Shown: positions 5,911 to 7,151 of the stretch, piece by piece
How the letters are laid out: every line of letters starts with the position of its first letter
Position numbering within the stretch: position 1 is the stretch's first letter
NCBI GenBank assembly: GCA_002450755.1
Contig: DKAI01000103.1
Location: 4,318-11,468 of the forward strand
Source of the DNA: Deltaproteobacteria bacterium UBA6930
GTDB lineage: Bacteria > Myxococcota_A > UBA9160 > UBA6930
Length of the DNA stretch: 7,151 nt
Direction: 5' to 3'
Notes under the pieces: generated by a model
Seen by the model: the letters and a program-made list of their open reading frames with translations, nothing else
The model's database searches: none
What the model was told of the DNA's origin: nothing
Program-made: the position numbers and the translations under genes

Positions 5911-7151
5911 GTGAATAGAAGCATTTCTTTAGATGGAGACGCCCTTCCTGATAAGTGGTATAACTTGCAAGCCGATCTCCCTTCACCTCTTCCTCCATAT
6001 AGACATCCTGGAACTGGCGAACCCCTTTCACCGGACGACCTAGCGCCACTTTTTCCAAGCGAATTGATTGAGCAGGAAGTTTCGCGTGAGCGTTGGATAG
6101 GGATTCCCGAGACGGTACGGGAAAAACTAGGAATTTGGAGACCGACACCTCTGGTTCGCGCTACGTTTCTAGAGGAGGCTTTAGGCACACCCGCGCGGAT
6201 CTACTACAAAAATGAATCTGTAAGCCCCGCCGGTTCCCATAAGCCGAACTCAGCGATTCCTCAGGCATATTTCAACTCAATCGAAGGCATAACTTCTTTG
6301 ACCACGGAAACGGGTGCAGGACAATGGGGCTCGAGTCTTGCATTTGCCTGCGCGCACTTTGGTCTAGATTGCAGAGTCTTTATGGTGAGAATCAGTTACG
6401 ACCAAAAGCCTTACCGCCGTACTCTGATGGAAACTTGGGGAGCTGAGGTCTTTGCTTCTCCATCGACTGAAACCGAAGCGGGTCGCAAAATACTTGCGGA
6501 AACCCCTGATTCGAACGGTTCCTTGGGTATGGCTATTAGTGAAGCTGTCGAAGCTGCGGTTGGTGATGAAAACACTCACTACGCACTCGGAAGCGTTTTG
6601 AACCATGTTTGTTTGCATCAGTCAATTATTGGCCTGGAGGCGAAAGAGCAGTTGAAGAGTATTGACGAGACGGCAGACGTTATCATAGGTTGCGCTGGAG
6701 GAGGATCTAATTTTTCTGGTATTGCTTCGCCTTTTGTGCCGGACCGATTGAGTGGCCAGGATATTCGTTTTGTCGCGACAGAACCGAATGCTTGTCCAAC
6801 ATTAACGCGGGGAAGATATGCTTATGACTATGGCGACTTGGTTGGCGTAGCACCTCTCACTCCGATGCTTACTCTTGGACATTCTTTTGTTCCGGCAGGA
6901 ATTCACGCTGGAGGGTTAAGGTACCATGGTATGAGTCCTCTTGTTTCTGCCTTGTGCAAAGAGAAAATCGTGGAATCTGTTGCCTTTGACCAGGGTAGTG
7001 TTTTTGATGCTGCGTTGCTTTTTGCTCGTACTGAAGGAATTCTTCCGGCACCGGAGACAGCGCATGCCATCAAGGGTGTTATTGATGAAGCGAACCGCTG
7101 TAAGGAACTAGGGCGATCCGAGTGCATTGTTTTCAATCTTTCAGGTCACGG
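5911..7151 (+). CDS. TrpB2-type tryptophan synthase beta-like PLP enzyme, 3' end beyond window
   Basis: 413 complete codons are open to the right edge. The start is GTG 5911, with AAAGG at 5898-5902 overlapping the stop of the LLM gene. The fold-type II PLP enzyme features are in order: RPTPLVRATFLEEAL (77-91), KNESVSPAGSHKPNSA (100-115, PLP Schiff-base Lys111), TETGAGQWGSSLAFA (132-146, Glu133 as catalytic acid/base), GCAGGGSNFSG (260-270, phosphate loop), EGILPAPETAHA (375-386) and NLSGHG at the edge. The extended N-terminus and the GAGQWG and SGHG forms mark the TrpB2 (COG1350) subgroup rather than canonical TrpB1. TrpB1 pairs with TrpA to make tryptophan from indole and serine; TrpB2 often occurs alone and may salvage free indole or do another beta-replacement. 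About 20-40 residues are probably missing. No trpA is visible, so I withhold a trpB symbol. Confidence 0.92.
   Translation, partial: MNRSISLDGDALPDKWYNLQADLPSPLPPYRHPGTGEPLSPDDLAPLFPSELIEQEVSRERWIGIPETVREKLGIWRPTPLVRATFLEEALGTPARIYYKNESVSPAGSHKPNSAIPQAYFNSIEGITSLTTETGAGQWGSSLAFACAHFGLDCRVFMVRISYDQKPYRRTLMETWGAEVFASPSTETEAGRKILAETPDSNGSLGMAISEAVEAAVGDENTHYALGSVLNHVCLHQSIIGLEAKEQLKSIDETADVIIGCAGGGSNFSGIASPFVPDRLSGQDIRFVATEPNACPTLTRGRYAYDYGDLVGVAPLTPMLTLGHSFVPAGIHAGGLRYHGMSPLVSALCKEKIVESVAFDQGSVFDAALLFARTEGILPAPETAHAIKGVIDEANRCKELGRSECIVFNLSGH

Noticed and set aside
5850..6188. Minus-strand open frames over the LLM/TrpB2 junction
   Set aside because: They are antisense to the TrpB2 N-terminal coding region, which matches the family from the GTG start onward.

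Overview
The window is ordinary-looking bacterial chromosome of moderate GC content, densely packed with single-domain metabolic genes. No tRNA, rRNA, CRISPR array, insertion sequence or phage gene was recognised. The mix (TIM-barrel amidohydrolase, luciferase-like monooxygenase, TesB thioesterase, stand-alone TrpB2, muconolactone-isomerase-like protein) is common in metabolically broad Gram-negative bacteria, including uncultured marine proteobacterial and former deltaproteobacterial lineages. That placement is an inference of low confidence; nothing here fixes the taxon.

Layout. Positions 1-1334 carry two minus-strand genes: an alpha/beta hydrolase with a helical N-terminal extension and, 35 bp downstream of it, the start of an amidohydrolase cut by the window edge. 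A short divergent spacer (1335-1416) separates them from a plus-strand NUDIX hydrolase (1417-2130). That gene converges on a minus-strand muconolactone-isomerase-like gene (2207-2527), with a strong hairpin between the two that probably serves as a terminator for both.

Positions 2528-2778 are the most unusual non-coding stretch. They hold a 10-bp inverted repeat and an 83-bp, 81/83-identical extra copy of the 5' coding end of the following gene, tesB (2779-3606). The extra copy is in the same frame as tesB but is closed by a TAA codon. It looks like a broken partial duplication.

Downstream on the plus strand lie a YdjM/DUF457-type membrane protein (3755-4753), a luciferase-like flavin-dependent oxidoreductase (4853-5899) and, 11 bp later, a GTG-started TrpB2-type tryptophan synthase beta-like gene (5911 to beyond the window end). 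The last two are almost certainly cotranscribed. No trpA or other trp gene is visible, so the TrpB2 may work on free indole or on another beta-replacement substrate.

No clear multi-gene novel system was found. The points most worth a second look are the tesB 5' duplication with its boundary palindrome, the LLM-TrpB2 gene pair, and the uncharacterised N-terminal domain of the alpha/beta hydrolase.
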